Positions 27,962 to 37,168 of a DNA stretch of 64,000 nt are shown piece by piece (the first letter of the stretch is position 1; each line of letters starts with the position of its first letter). The stretch covers positions 1 through 64,000 of the forward strand of contig JBCCZQ010000004.1 of NCBI GenBank assembly GCA_039187315.1. Direction: 5' to 3'. Below the pieces are notes generated by a model. It ran no database searches. It was not told where the DNA came from and worked only from the letters and a program-made list of their open reading frames with translations. The DNA is from JANQQZ01 sp039187315 (GTDB taxonomy: Bacteria > Planctomycetota > Phycisphaerae > Phycisphaerales > UBA1924). The position numbers and the translations under genes were made by a program.

Positions 27962-30154
27962 TTAGAACCGGCAACCTTCGAGGAAGTTGGTCACCCAAGC
28001 AAAGAAATCGGAGTCGCCGGTCAGGCTCGACGTGCCGAACTGCCCGTCGCCGTTCTGGTCGGAGGTGGGATCGTCAGCCAGATAGGCCGTGACCCAAGTG
28101 AAAAAGTCGCTGTCGCTGGCGACGCCGTCGCGGTTGACGTCCGCCAGGCAGGGTACCGGCACCTCGCGGTAGCGGATCGTGACCGTGGCCGTATCGGTCG
28201 TCGCGCCGTTGGTGATGCTGTAGACCAGCGTATCCGTACCGGACGCGTTCGCATCGGCGCGGAAGACGCGTACTGGCCCGTCGCCGCCGAGCAGCGTCGC
28301 CTGCGCCGGTTGTGTGACGATCTGATAGGTCGGCACGCTCGCGTCGTCGGCGAAGTCAGCGGGCAGCTCGACGAGGAACGCCTCGCCGGGTGCCGTCCGC
28401 TTGGTATAGCTGTAGGCCACGACCGGCGTGATGGTGGGCGTGGGTCGCGCGTTGCGCGCGTCGAAGAGCAGCGGCTCGCTGCGCGCGGTTGTGCCGTCCT
28501 GGAAATCGACCTCAGCCCAGACCCTGGCGGGCCCGCCGCCGATGATCTCGCCGCGCGTCACAAGCGGACCGCTCGGCCCTGCCGCGGCGATGACCCGCCC
28601 GAGGTGGACCACCCGCCGCTCGACCACCACACCGCCGAGCCCGTCAACCTCGAACGACACCGTCGATGTCCGATCCGGGGACAGCGTGCTCGCGCTGACC
28701 GTCGCGGCCTTGCCTGCGTTGCTCAGCACGAACGAGCCGACCCACTCGCCGGTGACGGCCTGCGGCGAGTCGTCCGTCGCAACGATTCGCAGGTCGTGCC
28801 ACCCGTCGTCCAGGTGGAGCGTCGGGATCAAAAGCGTCTCGCCGGCCGAGCCCTCGGCGACCACGACGCCATCGACCAGGGCCGTGACCGTGCCGACCGA
28901 TGTGCCCGGTCGGGTAGCCGCCACCGTTGGGTTGACGATCAGCTGGCCGCGCACCGGTGATGGCAGCGCCGTTTGCACGGAGACCGTTGGCCCTGACGCG
29001 AACGGGCGCGTCAGCGGATCGCCCATGAGGTACCCCTGGAACGGCACGGCCCGGAGGGACCGCAGCACCGCCTCGCCGAGCGTCAGCCCGTTGGCGTAGT
29101 GCACGTGCATGTACGCCGCCGGGAACTTGTCGGAGATCGCGCACGGCTCCTCGACCGTGCCGAAGCTGCCCGAAGCCCCCTGGCGGATCCATTCGCTGAT
29201 CTTGGTCTGCTGGGACCGGTTGAAGTCCGCGCCGAAGCTGGTCAGGTGCTCGGCGAACGATCCGGCTGCCAGCGGCGTGACGTCGGATTCGAACGACAGG
29301 ACATCATCCCCGGTCATCACGCCGAGCGCTTCGCCCGTCGCGTTGGTCGGAAGCGTCTGCCCGGCGACGACCTCTGCCGAGAAGCCGGCGTTGCCGATCC
29401 GCGTCGCGGCGGTATCGAACAGCCCCTGGCGGGGGCCGGACCGTGCCGAGTCCGTCGTGCGCATGAAGTAGAACGCATCGGATGCCGTGCCGGGGCCGGC
29501 AGCGAGCGAGCGGTCGATCATGGTGATCGTGTTGCTCGCGCTCACACCGCGCACGCCCGTGTACGCGAGTGAGGCGCCGATAAACAGGTTGCCCGCCAGG
29601 GCGCCGCCCCCGGGCTGGCCGACCTCGTAGGTCTCTTCGGCGTCGAAGGCGACCGAGCTGTCCGCGGCCGTGTAGTAGCCGTTGCGCAGGAGCGAGCTGA
29701 GAGTCGTCGTGCGCAGGCTGTCGGCGAACTTGGCGAACGTGTACGCGCCCGGCAGGCTGATCGTCGACTGCGCCACCGGGCACGGATCGTTCAACAGACC
29801 GGGTGCGGGCACCTCGTAGCCCGTCCCGGGCCCGAGCAGGATGTAGTCCACGCTCGGTGTCAGGCGTCGGTTGACCAACTCGCCGAACATCCCCGCCTGT
29901 TTCACGTCGATCAGTTCATCGAGATCCGCAGCCCCGGGATCGATCCAGAGCACGTTTGCCGGCGGCAGGTTGCGCGCGTGCGCGTAAACGTTGGTCAGCC
30001 GGAGCCCGATCGGGTCGGTCGGGTTGGTTAGCATCAGGACCTCGTGGCCCTGCGAGGATGCAGCGCCTGCTGGGAACAGCCCAGCCAGAAACGCCGGCAG
30101 CCAGGCCCTCAAGCAAACCCGGCGGCTGCGAATCGTTGTTCCACGTCCCATCAT
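27962..30154 (-). CDS. secreted TIGR03790-like protein with GC-type dockerin-like tail
   Basis: The product has 730 residues. The ATG at 30154 is supported by GGGAG upstream and a signal peptide ending near GAASSQ. The N-terminal about 400 residues (VLMLTNPTDPIGLRLTNVYA, DYILLGPGTGYEVP, KISEWIRQGASGSFGTVEEP, GLTLGEAVLRSLRAVPFQGY) match the pattern of the TIGR03790 family, which is uncharacterised. Beta-sandwich domains follow. The tail holds two calcium-loop repeats, ADVNRDGVASDSDFFTWVTA and DQNGDG...GDSDFFAWVTNF, ending GCRF instead of the usual terminal Gly-Cys. Dockerin-like modules suggest attachment to a surface partner, not identified here. Confidence 0.8.
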   Translation of the reverse strand: MMGRGTTIRSRRVCLRAWLPAFLAGLFPAGAASSQGHEVLMLTNPTDPIGLRLTNVYAHARNLPPANVLWIDPGAADLDELIDVKQAGMFGELVNRRLTPSVDYILLGPGTGYEVPAPGLLNDPCPVAQSTISLPGAYTFAKFADSLRTTTLSSLLRNGYYTAADSSVAFDAEETYEVGQPGGGALAGNLFIGASLAYTGVRGVSASNTITMIDRSLAAGPGTASDAFYFMRTTDSARSGPRQGLFDTAATRIGNAGFSAEVVAGQTLPTNATGEALGVMTGDDVLSFESDVTPLAAGSFAEHLTSFGADFNRSQQTKISEWIRQGASGSFGTVEEPCAISDKFPAAYMHVHYANGLTLGEAVLRSLRAVPFQGYLMGDPLTRPFASGPTVSVQTALPSPVRGQLIVNPTVAATRPGTSVGTVTALVDGVVVAEGSAGETLLIPTLHLDDGWHDLRIVATDDSPQAVTGEWVGSFVLSNAGKAATVSASTLSPDRTSTVSFEVDGLGGVVVERRVVHLGRVIAAAGPSGPLVTRGEIIGGGPARVWAEVDFQDGTTARSEPLLFDARNARPTPTITPVVAYSYTKRTAPGEAFLVELPADFADDASVPTYQIVTQPAQATLLGGDGPVRVFRADANASGTDTLVYSITNGATTDTATVTIRYREVPVPCLADVNRDGVASDSDFFTWVTAYLADDPTSDQNGDGQFGTSSLTGDSDFFAWVTNFLEGCRF

Positions 30155-30477
30155 GCGGCTCCCAAGCACGCGCAACCCAACCCCAGCGGATCGCACGATC
30201 TGCCTTCACACTCTGCCACACCACGCTCCGAACGCAAGCGCCGATCTGCTGGATTCTGAGCAAGGTCGGCGGCACGAAACGGCATGGATCCGACGCAAGA
30301 GGATGTGTTTGTATCGTGATCGGAAACTCCCAATGTTGACAACGCCACGAAACCACGTCACGCTCGGTCCGTAGGGCCCAGAGCCCGGAAGCGTGGCATC
30401 GACCGCGCGGTCTTTCCGGACAGAGCCACCCGTATTTCGCCACCGCGATTCACATCACGAAGAAGAGAGGCCATCCC
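30155..30477. other. 323-bp divergent region between two dockerin-tailed genes
   Basis: It must hold promoters for both flanking secreted-protein genes. A TTGACA hexamer is present near 30335 on the plus strand, but no good -10 follows at 16-18 nt. On the minus strand CACGATACAAAC near 30310 could be a -10. Short open frames here lack ribosome sites. No RNA gene is recognisable. Confidence 0.35.
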
Positions 30478-32826
30478 GTGCCAACCCGTTCATGCCGCTC
30501 TCGTGTGCGTCGGTCCGTCCTGCTCTGCTTGACGTCGCTGGTCGCTGTCCCCGCGGTCGGCCAGCTTCAGGCGGCAGGCGATGTCAACGTGGTGGCCGAT
30601 CCCGTCGCCGCGGCGGACATCGGCGTCACGCAGCCCGGCGATGCCGTGGTGCGCGTCGTCCCCGGGTCGGCCGAACGGCTCGGCCGGGTGCTCGAACTGA
30701 CCCGCCGCATCTGGTCGGAGCGTGTCGGCCGAGGACCGATCGAGGTGCAGGTCTCTTCCGCGGCGCTCGCGACGCTGCGGGCCGAAGGCTTCGAGCCAGA
30801 GGTGCTGATCCCCGATGTACAGGCCGTCATCGACGCCGAGCGGGCTTCGATCGAGGCCCGCCGCTTCGCGGGCCGCGCCGATGCCGTCGACCTGCGGACC
30901 TACTACCCGTTCGAGGACATGATCGCCTTCGTCAACCAGCTCGCCGCGGAGCGTCCCGATCTGGTCAGCGTGCAGTCGATCGGCCAGAGCGTCGAGGGTC
31001 GTGAGATCTGGACCATGACGGTCACCGCGCCCGGGGACGCGTCCGGCAGAGCCGATGTTGTCTTCAACAGCCTGATCCATGCCCGTGAGTGGATCACCGG
31101 GCCCGCCACGCTCGAGCTGGCGCGCCAGCTGGTCCGCGGCTACGGATCCGACCCGCGCATCACCAGCATCCTCGATCAGACCGTCGTCCACATCACGCCC
31201 GTCCTCAACCCCGACGGCTACGTCTACGCGTGGACCACCGACCGCTTCTGGCGCAAGAACAGGCGCAACAACAACAACGGCAGCTTCGGTGTCGATCTCA
31301 ACCGGAATTTTGACATCGACTTCGGCGGCAACGGTGCCAGCGGCGTGACGACCAGTGACATCTACCACGGGCCCGGCCCGTTCAGCGAGCCCGAGTCCCA
31401 AGCCATCCGCGACTTCATGCTCGGCCTGCCAGACCTGCGTGCGCACGTCGATACCCACAGCTTCTCGCAGCTGATCCTCTACTCGCCGGGCACCTTCGCC
31501 CAGACCGTCCCCGATTTCGCGCGCCTCGCTGAGGTCGGAGCCGGCATCACCCAATCGATCCAGGACGTATTCGGTGCGTTCTACACCCCACAGCCCGGAC
31601 TCGATCTCTACGAGGCAGCCGGAACCTTCGGTGACTGGTCCTACGACGAGTTCCGCGAGCTGAGCTACACGTTCGAGCTCCGCCCGGTCTCAAGCAACCC
31701 TGGCTTCGCGCCGCCCGACTTCTTCATCCGACCGACAGCGGAGGAGATCTCCGCCGCGTACCTCTACTTGACCGAGCGCGCGGTCGCGCCGCTGCGCTTC
31801 GTGATGACGCCTCCCGCCGTCATCCGCGCCGACGAGCCGACAACGGTCACGTTCTCGGTGCTCGACGGCACTGCGGCTCCGTCGTCGACCGTCCGCGCGT
31901 TCGCGCGCCCGGATGAAAACGCGGCGTACTCGGAATTGACTGTCCAGCCGCTCGGCCAGGGGCGCTACGCCGTCACGCTCGAGAGCGGAGCGTGCGGCGG
32001 CGTGGCCGGCCTCTACTTCGAGGCGCTGACCACCGCCGGCGACACCGCGACCTTCCCAGCAGCCGGCGCCGCCGGACCCATCGCGGTGCCCGTCACGGCC
32101 GATGCCCGAGTCTTCATCGACTCGTTCAACACCGACCAGGGCTGGACCGTCACCAACGACCCCGGCCTGACCGATGGCGCCTGGGAGCGCGCCATCCCCA
32201 ACGACACCGGCACGCGCGGCGAGCCATTTGCCGACGCCGAGCGCACCGGCTGGGCCTTCGTCACCGACAACGCCGTGGGCAACGCCGATGTGGACGGCGG
32301 CACCACCACCCTCACCTCGCCAGCGCTCGACGCGACCGGCGGCACCGGGGCGCTGCTCCGCTACAGCCTCTGGCTCGACAACACCCGCGGCTCCGCGCCG
32401 CAGGAGGACGCCCTCCGCGTCGAGCTCTCCGCGGACAACGGCCAGAGCTGGACGCCCGTCGATCAGATCGGCCCCGCCGGTCCCGACGCCGCCGGCGGCT
32501 GGGTCCAGCGCGAGGTCAACGTCGGCCTGACCGTCGGCCAGACCGACAGCCTCCGCGTCCGATTCATCGCCGAGGACCTGATCAACGGTTCGGTCGTTGA
32601 GGCCGGCGTCGACGCCGTCAGCCTGACCATCACGGACGGCTGCCCGAGCCTCGACCCCTGCGATGTCGCGGATGTGAACAACGACGGCAGCGTCAACGAC
32701 AGCGACTTCTTCGCCTGGGTGACCGCATTCACCACGGGCGGGCCAGGCTGCGATCAGAACGGGGATGGTGACTGCTCCGACAGCGATTTCTTCGCCTGGG
32801 TCACGGTCTTCACCAGCGGCTGCTGA
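30478..32826 (+). CDS. secreted M14 zinc carboxypeptidase with GC-type dockerin-like tail
   Basis: The 782-residue protein starts at a GTG preceded by GAGAGG, with a signal peptide ending near VGQLQA. A propeptide of about 130 residues is followed by the M14 domain: SLIHAREWITGP (HxxE zinc ligands), NPDGYVYAWTTDRFWRKNRR, VDLNRNFD, the third zinc His in VDTHSFSQLILY, and the catalytic Glu in LSYTFELRP. All catalytic residues are present, of carboxypeptidase A/T type. Beta domains (about 440-730) precede two dockerin-like repeats with NNDGSVNDSDFFAWVTAF and GDCSDSDFFAWVTVF, ending in Gly-Cys. Probably a surface-retained peptidase for scavenging peptides. Confidence 0.92.
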   Translation: MPTRSCRSRVRRSVLLCLTSLVAVPAVGQLQAAGDVNVVADPVAAADIGVTQPGDAVVRVVPGSAERLGRVLELTRRIWSERVGRGPIEVQVSSAALATLRAEGFEPEVLIPDVQAVIDAERASIEARRFAGRADAVDLRTYYPFEDMIAFVNQLAAERPDLVSVQSIGQSVEGREIWTMTVTAPGDASGRADVVFNSLIHAREWITGPATLELARQLVRGYGSDPRITSILDQTVVHITPVLNPDGYVYAWTTDRFWRKNRRNNNNGSFGVDLNRNFDIDFGGNGASGVTTSDIYHGPGPFSEPESQAIRDFMLGLPDLRAHVDTHSFSQLILYSPGTFAQTVPDFARLAEVGAGITQSIQDVFGAFYTPQPGLDLYEAAGTFGDWSYDEFRELSYTFELRPVSSNPGFAPPDFFIRPTAEEISAAYLYLTERAVAPLRFVMTPPAVIRADEPTTVTFSVLDGTAAPSSTVRAFARPDENAAYSELTVQPLGQGRYAVTLESGACGGVAGLYFEALTTAGDTATFPAAGAAGPIAVPVTADARVFIDSFNTDQGWTVTNDPGLTDGAWERAIPNDTGTRGEPFADAERTGWAFVTDNAVGNADVDGGTTTLTSPALDATGGTGALLRYSLWLDNTRGSAPQEDALRVELSADNGQSWTPVDQIGPAGPDAAGGWVQREVNVGLTVGQTDSLRVRFIAEDLINGSVVEAGVDAVSLTITDGCPSLDPCDVADVNNDGSVNDSDFFAWVTAFTTGGPGCDQNGDGDCSDSDFFAWVTVFTSGC

Positions 32827-33226
32827 GCAGCACCGGACCGAGAGAGCGGGCTACGACCCCTAGTGGGCCCGCTGGGCGTTGGTCCGAGAACTTGTATCTC
32901 TCCAGAGCCCCGTGCGGGCTGTTCTGGCCGGTGGTGCCTGCCCGTCCGTCGCGTGGAGGCCCCGCAATGTGTGAATACACCGCCGATGCTCCGCTGGCAT
33001 CTTGACGCGGCTGCGGCAGCCTGTACCCTCACAACTGAGGGATAGGGAGGGACAAGGACCGGTCAGTCTCGCCGATTCGTCGGCACAGGCAACCGGAAGG
33101 GGTGGGCGGAGCCCGCGTGCGATTGCCATCGTGCCCACGCAATACCGCTCGACAAGCCGCCCCACCCCCTACCCCTTTTTTGTCGAATGCGTGGGAAGTC
33201 GGCGGCAGGCGGCCAGGGCCCGACGG
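32827..33226. other. 400-bp convergent intergenic region
   Basis: It lies between the stops of the carboxypeptidase and a minus-strand lipoprotein gene. No gene with a ribosome site was found. Its only notable content is a long-armed inverted repeat ending in a T run near 33099-33181, listed separately. Confidence 0.5.
33099..33181 (+). terminator. possible structured terminator or small RNA end
   Basis: GGGGTGGGCGG (33099-33109) can pair, with one bulge, with CCGCCCCACCCC (33157-33168). An inner GCGTG/CACGC pair lies within the loop, and CTACCCC plus six T follow. It sits about 270 nt beyond the carboxypeptidase stop, so it is either a distant terminator or the 3' end of an untranslated RNA. 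Confidence 0.3.
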
Positions 33227-34435
33227 CTATTCCTCTTCGATCTGGAGCACCACGGCCTGCTCGTGCACGATGCCGAGATCGCTATCGGTGATCTCGACGA
33301 GCATCGGCACCGCGCCCGAGCCCAGCGGGGCCTTGACGACGAACCAGAAGTGCGCCCGTGTCGTCGCACCCGGCGGCAGGTCGCCGACTACCGCGCGGCC
33401 GACACGCACGCTCGCGGTCCCGGCCTCGGGCGACCGCAGGTGCGCGACCGAGCCCCGAAGCGTGCTATCGCCGAAGTTCCTGACTTCCAGCACCATGTGC
33501 AGATCGTCGCCCGGGCGCAGCTTGCCCTCGTGGCCCTCGCGGATCGACCGCCCGTGCCGATCCGGCGTGACATCGATCGCCACGTCCAGCGCCGGCGGCG
33601 GGAGCGGGCTGACGCCGATCGAGATCGTCTCGGGCGTGGTGACCTCCGCGTCATGCAGCTCCGTTGCCCAGGCCCGCAGGGCTACCGAATCGGCACGCAG
33701 CGATCGTGGGAGCCGCCGGCGCTGCGAGAGCTCCAGCGTCTCGCCCGGCTCAAGCCAGCCGAAGTCGACTTCCACGGGTTCGACCGCAGCGCCCTGTTCG
33801 TCCGCGGGCTCGATCACGCCACGCAGCCGGTAGATCGACCGCTCCCCGGTGTTGCGTGCCCGTGCATGGATGATGAACGTCTCGCCCGCGGCGACCGTCG
33901 GCGGATCGATGCGGAACTCCATCGCCGCAGCGCCGCCCGGACCACCCGGCCCGGTCCGCTGGCGTCCACGCCGCAGCGAGATATCCGCCATCCGGTCGAT
34001 CGTCGCCTGGTCCAGCTGCGCCGTCGCCAGCTCGACCAACTCGCCAAGGATCATCGCGTCGAGCGTCACCGGCCCCGGCTTGAGCGCCCGGAACCCCGCC
34101 GGCGTCCGCGCGAGCTCGAAGCAGGTCCGTCCTCGCTCGCTCGGCACGCGGAAGATCGGTCGCGAGAGCGACGGGCCTGACAGCCGCAGCTCGAACGCGC
34201 TGCCCGGCATCAGCGAGTTGCTGCCCGAGACGGAACCGGTGACCGGGCCCGACAGAGTCACGCACAGCCCGCCGGAGTCGGCCGACCAGATCGCGCTGAC
34301 GACGCTCGGCACCGTCGGCGCCGGCGGAGGCGACGGCCTCGTCGCACAGGACGCCAGACTGGTTGCTCCGACCGCGAGCGCGGCACACGCAGCCACACGC
34401 CGCAACGACCGCCTCGCAAACCCGGCCGGGATCAT
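33227..34435 (-). CDS. putative lipoprotein with CARDB-like repeated beta domains
   Basis: The 402-residue protein starts at an ATG overlapping the upstream stop as ATGA, so translation is coupled to the pseudokinase gene. The signal sequence ends in the lipobox LASC near residue 30. A Pro-rich spacer follows, then beta-rich domains. Phrases such as IHARARNTGERSIYRLRG and MVLEVRNFGDSTLRGSVA with a closing W-L-E-P-G-E-T or L-P-P-G-A-T pattern resemble CARDB or other immunoglobulin-like extracellular repeats. It is probably anchored to a membrane facing the periplasm. The function is unknown but likely linked to the coupled kinase-like protein. Confidence 0.72.
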   Translation of the reverse strand: MIPAGFARRSLRRVAACAALAVGATSLASCATRPSPPPAPTVPSVVSAIWSADSGGLCVTLSGPVTGSVSGSNSLMPGSAFELRLSGPSLSRPIFRVPSERGRTCFELARTPAGFRALKPGPVTLDAMILGELVELATAQLDQATIDRMADISLRRGRQRTGPGGPGGAAAMEFRIDPPTVAAGETFIIHARARNTGERSIYRLRGVIEPADEQGAAVEPVEVDFGWLEPGETLELSQRRRLPRSLRADSVALRAWATELHDAEVTTPETISIGVSPLPPPALDVAIDVTPDRHGRSIREGHEGKLRPGDDLHMVLEVRNFGDSTLRGSVAHLRSPEAGTASVRVGRAVVGDLPPGATTRAHFWFVVKAPLGSGAVPMLVEITDSDLGIVHEQAVVLQIEEE

Positions 34436-37065
34436 GGCGACTCGTCCGGCGTCCAGAGCAGACGAACACCCGTCCGCGCGTCGCCTCGGTCCCGCGGCAC
34501 AAGCTCGTGCCGCGCCGCGGCCCGGACCGCCGAAGCGGGCGACAGGTACGACCCGCCGCGCGTCATCGTCACCTGCTCGCCGTGACCGAGGTCGGGGGCG
34601 ATCACCAGCTCCGCCGCGTTGCCGAGGCTGTCGTACAGCCCCCATGCGTTGGGCGCGAGCGTGCCGACAGGCTTGAGCTCGGCCCCGGAGCTGGCCAGAT
34701 ACCACGCGGCGTCACCGGCCGGCATCCCGCTGCGCAGCTCGGTCGAATCCGCCCTGCACGCGTACTCCCACTGCGACTCGGTTGGCACGCTGAATGTGCC
34801 GGGCCCAAGATCGGTCAGCCGGGCAGCGAGCGCCAGCGCATCGTCGAGGGTCAGCCCCGTCGCCGGCAGGTCGGAGCCGATCGCCGGCGGGACATCGCCG
34901 GTTGCCCGCGCCAAGTCCGCTCGCGTCAGCTCCGTTGCCATGATCCAAAACGGTCTCTCGATCCGCACGCGCCGCAGGTCCTCGGTCGACCGCCGTCCTG
35001 GCTCGTCCGCCTGGCTGCCCATCATGAACACGCCGGGCTCGATGTACCGCACCGCGACCGTCCAGCTCGGGCCCAGCTCCACAACGCCCGCCCTGGCCAG
35101 CTTGGCCGAACGCTCGAGTTCATCGATCAGCGGCTCTGGCGCGGCCGATCGGATCGACTCGATCTCCCGGCCAGCTGCCCGCAGCTCGCGGCGGCCGATC
35201 ATCGACTCGATCGAAGCGATCCGGGCCCGCGCAGCGCCCGCGGCCTCGACGTACCCGCCCCGCGCTGCCCGCAGCAGCTCGGCCGCTTCGCCGAACGAGC
35301 CCGTGTCGGCCAGACGGCGACCGCGCTGGTGCCGTGTCTGGGCGAGCTCGAAGACCTCGCTCGCCAGCCCGGGCGCACCGGCCGCTACGGCGTGGCCGCG
35401 AGCCGAATCCGCGTCACGGCTCGCCCGGCCGACCGCTTCGCCGAACGATTCAGCCGAGCGGTCGCGGTCCGCGTCTGCCGATCCATCCGCGTCGGCCGAC
35501 GCGGCATCACCCGCCAGATCGGTCCCGGCTTCGATGCCCGCGGCGGCTGCTCCGCCGCGCGCATCCTTCCCGACCGCGTCGTCGTCGTCGACAGCCACCG
35601 CTTCGTCTGTCTCGGTGCTTCGCACGAGCGGGTTGAAGTCAGCCGGGCGCGATTCGATCGGTGCCGTCGGCGTGGCCTGCGCGGTTGTCTCGTCGAGCCC
35701 GGGGACCTCGGTCTTGGCTGTCAGCGTCCAGGCGACATAGCCCGCAGCGCCGAGCATCCCGAGCGACCCGATGGATGCCGCCGTGGCGACCGTCCGGCGG
35801 CGCAGCCTGGCCCGCTTGCCAAGCCGCACGTGCTCCTGCGCGGCGGGGTCGTCCGGCCGCAGCTCAAGCACCCGCTGCCAGGACCCGAGGGCGTCCGCGT
35901 ATCGGCCGGCGCTGGCCATCTGCTCGCCCAGCCCACGCAGCCGCGTCAGCTCCGCCAGCCGCTGACGCTTCTGGCCTGCCAGTCGGATGACATGGTGGTC
36001 GGCCGGGAAGCGTTGGATGAGCTTGCCGAGAGCATCGAGCGCGCCCGCGTAGTCGAAGGACGATTCGCGGTCCGCCACCTCCCGGGTCAGCTCGTTCTTC
36101 TCGGCTTCGAGCGCGTCGGCCCGACGGAGCAGGACCATCGCCTCGGCGCTCTCGGCGTTGACCTGCCTTGCCTCCTCGCCGGCGGCACGCATCGCCGCGA
36201 ACGAGCCCGAAAGCTCGGCCTCGCGCCCCTTGCGGACGAGATCGGCCTCGCTCAACGGACCCTCCTCCAGCTCGCTGGCACGCAGCTCGCGCAGGAACAG
36301 CTCCATCGTCGATTGCCGCGATGCCACCGAGCGGCCCATCGCGTGCCGGATCACCGGCCGGACGGACTTGGGCAGCTCCAGCACATTGACGGTCCCGCGC
36401 GAGACGCCGGTCAGCAGCTGGCAGAGCGTGCGAGCGACGCCGCGGACGTCCTGCCGTCGCGCGCGCGGCTCGTCGTCGGCATCGAGCCCCGCGATCGAGA
36501 AATCAACCACCTTGAGCGACCCGTTGTCCTGGATCAGCACGTTCGAGCCGCGGAGCGAGCCGTGGTACAGGCTCGATTCATGCGCAGCGATCAGCGCCTC
36601 GCCGATCTGACCGATCAGCTCGACGGCCTTGGCCAGCTCCATCGCGCCGTTGGTCGCGACGTAGCGCGACAGATCGGGTCCGTCGATGTACTCGCTGACG
36701 ATGTACGGGCCGCTCGCGTCCTCACCCACCTCAAAGACGCGCGCGATCGACGGGTGGCGCACCGACGCTTGGAGCTCGGCGGCCTTGAGCGCCAGGCCGA
36801 CCGCCTCCCGCAGCGGCTCGTCGGTGCGCAGCCGCTTGACGACGACCTGGGCGTCGTTCAGGCGGTCGCGTGCGAGGAGCACGACGCCCCGGCGCCCGGA
36901 GCCGATCCGCTCGATCGCTTCGTACCGCCGACCGATGACGCTGCCGATGACGTCCGAAGCCTCGCCGGGCTTGGGCTCGATCGCCGTCCCGTCGGGCACG
37001 TCGCCGCCGACGAGCCGCACGGGCGTCGGCGGCCGGTCGCTGCGTTGGCTGCGGTCCTGATCCAC
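34432..37065 (-). CDS. pseudokinase with transmembrane helix and SUMF1/FGE-like domain
   Basis: The product has 877 residues. The N-terminal protein-kinase fold (about 48-300) has IGSGRRGVVLLAR, Lys77 in VVVKRL and Glu97, but the HRD motif reads HGS (catalytic Asp replaced by Ser170) and DFG reads DFS, so phosphotransfer is unlikely. A helical TPR-like region follows, then one transmembrane helix (near AASIGSLGMLGAAGYVAWTL). After it come an Ala/Asp-rich linker and a C-terminal formylglycine-generating-enzyme-like domain (FMMGSQADEPGRR, VPTESQWEYACRADST, TRGGSYLSP, GVRLLW). The FGE active-site Cys pair is not evident. It may act as a membrane scaffold. The GTG start has no strong ribosome site. 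Confidence 0.85.
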   Translation of the reverse strand: MDQDRSQRSDRPPTPVRLVGGDVPDGTAIEPKPGEASDVIGSVIGRRYEAIERIGSGRRGVVLLARDRLNDAQVVVKRLRTDEPLREAVGLALKAAELQASVRHPSIARVFEVGEDASGPYIVSEYIDGPDLSRYVATNGAMELAKAVELIGQIGEALIAAHESSLYHGSLRGSNVLIQDNGSLKVVDFSIAGLDADDEPRARRQDVRGVARTLCQLLTGVSRGTVNVLELPKSVRPVIRHAMGRSVASRQSTMELFLRELRASELEEGPLSEADLVRKGREAELSGSFAAMRAAGEEARQVNAESAEAMVLLRRADALEAEKNELTREVADRESSFDYAGALDALGKLIQRFPADHHVIRLAGQKRQRLAELTRLRGLGEQMASAGRYADALGSWQRVLELRPDDPAAQEHVRLGKRARLRRRTVATAASIGSLGMLGAAGYVAWTLTAKTEVPGLDETTAQATPTAPIESRPADFNPLVRSTETDEAVAVDDDDAVGKDARGGAAAAGIEAGTDLAGDAASADADGSADADRDRSAESFGEAVGRASRDADSARGHAVAAGAPGLASEVFELAQTRHQRGRRLADTGSFGEAAELLRAARGGYVEAAGAARARIASIESMIGRRELRAAGREIESIRSAAPEPLIDELERSAKLARAGVVELGPSWTVAVRYIEPGVFMMGSQADEPGRRSTEDLRRVRIERPFWIMATELTRADLARATGDVPPAIGSDLPATGLTLDDALALAARLTDLGPGTFSVPTESQWEYACRADSTELRSGMPAGDAAWYLASSGAELKPVGTLAPNAWGLYDSLGNAAELVIAPDLGHGEQVTMTRGGSYLSPASAVRAAARHELVPRDRGDARTGVRLLWTPDESP

Positions 37066-37079
37066 GAACCAAAAGGATA

Positions 37080-37112
37080 CGCCGCCCGCGGGGTTGGCCC
37101 CCGCGGGCGGCG
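37080..37112 (-). terminator. strong hairpin between the MCP and pseudokinase genes
   Basis: Perfect 13-bp arms CGCCGCCCGCGGG and CCCGCGGGCGGCG have a 7-nt loop. On the minus strand they are followed by TATCCTTTTGG. The hairpin lies 57 nt past the MCP stop and just before the pseudokinase start, so it probably insulates the two units. The T tract is imperfect. Confidence 0.65.
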
Positions 37113-37168
37113 TGGAGTGATCCGCGGCCAGAATCGGCCCCGGTTTCGGGCCGGCTTGAGGCCCTCGG

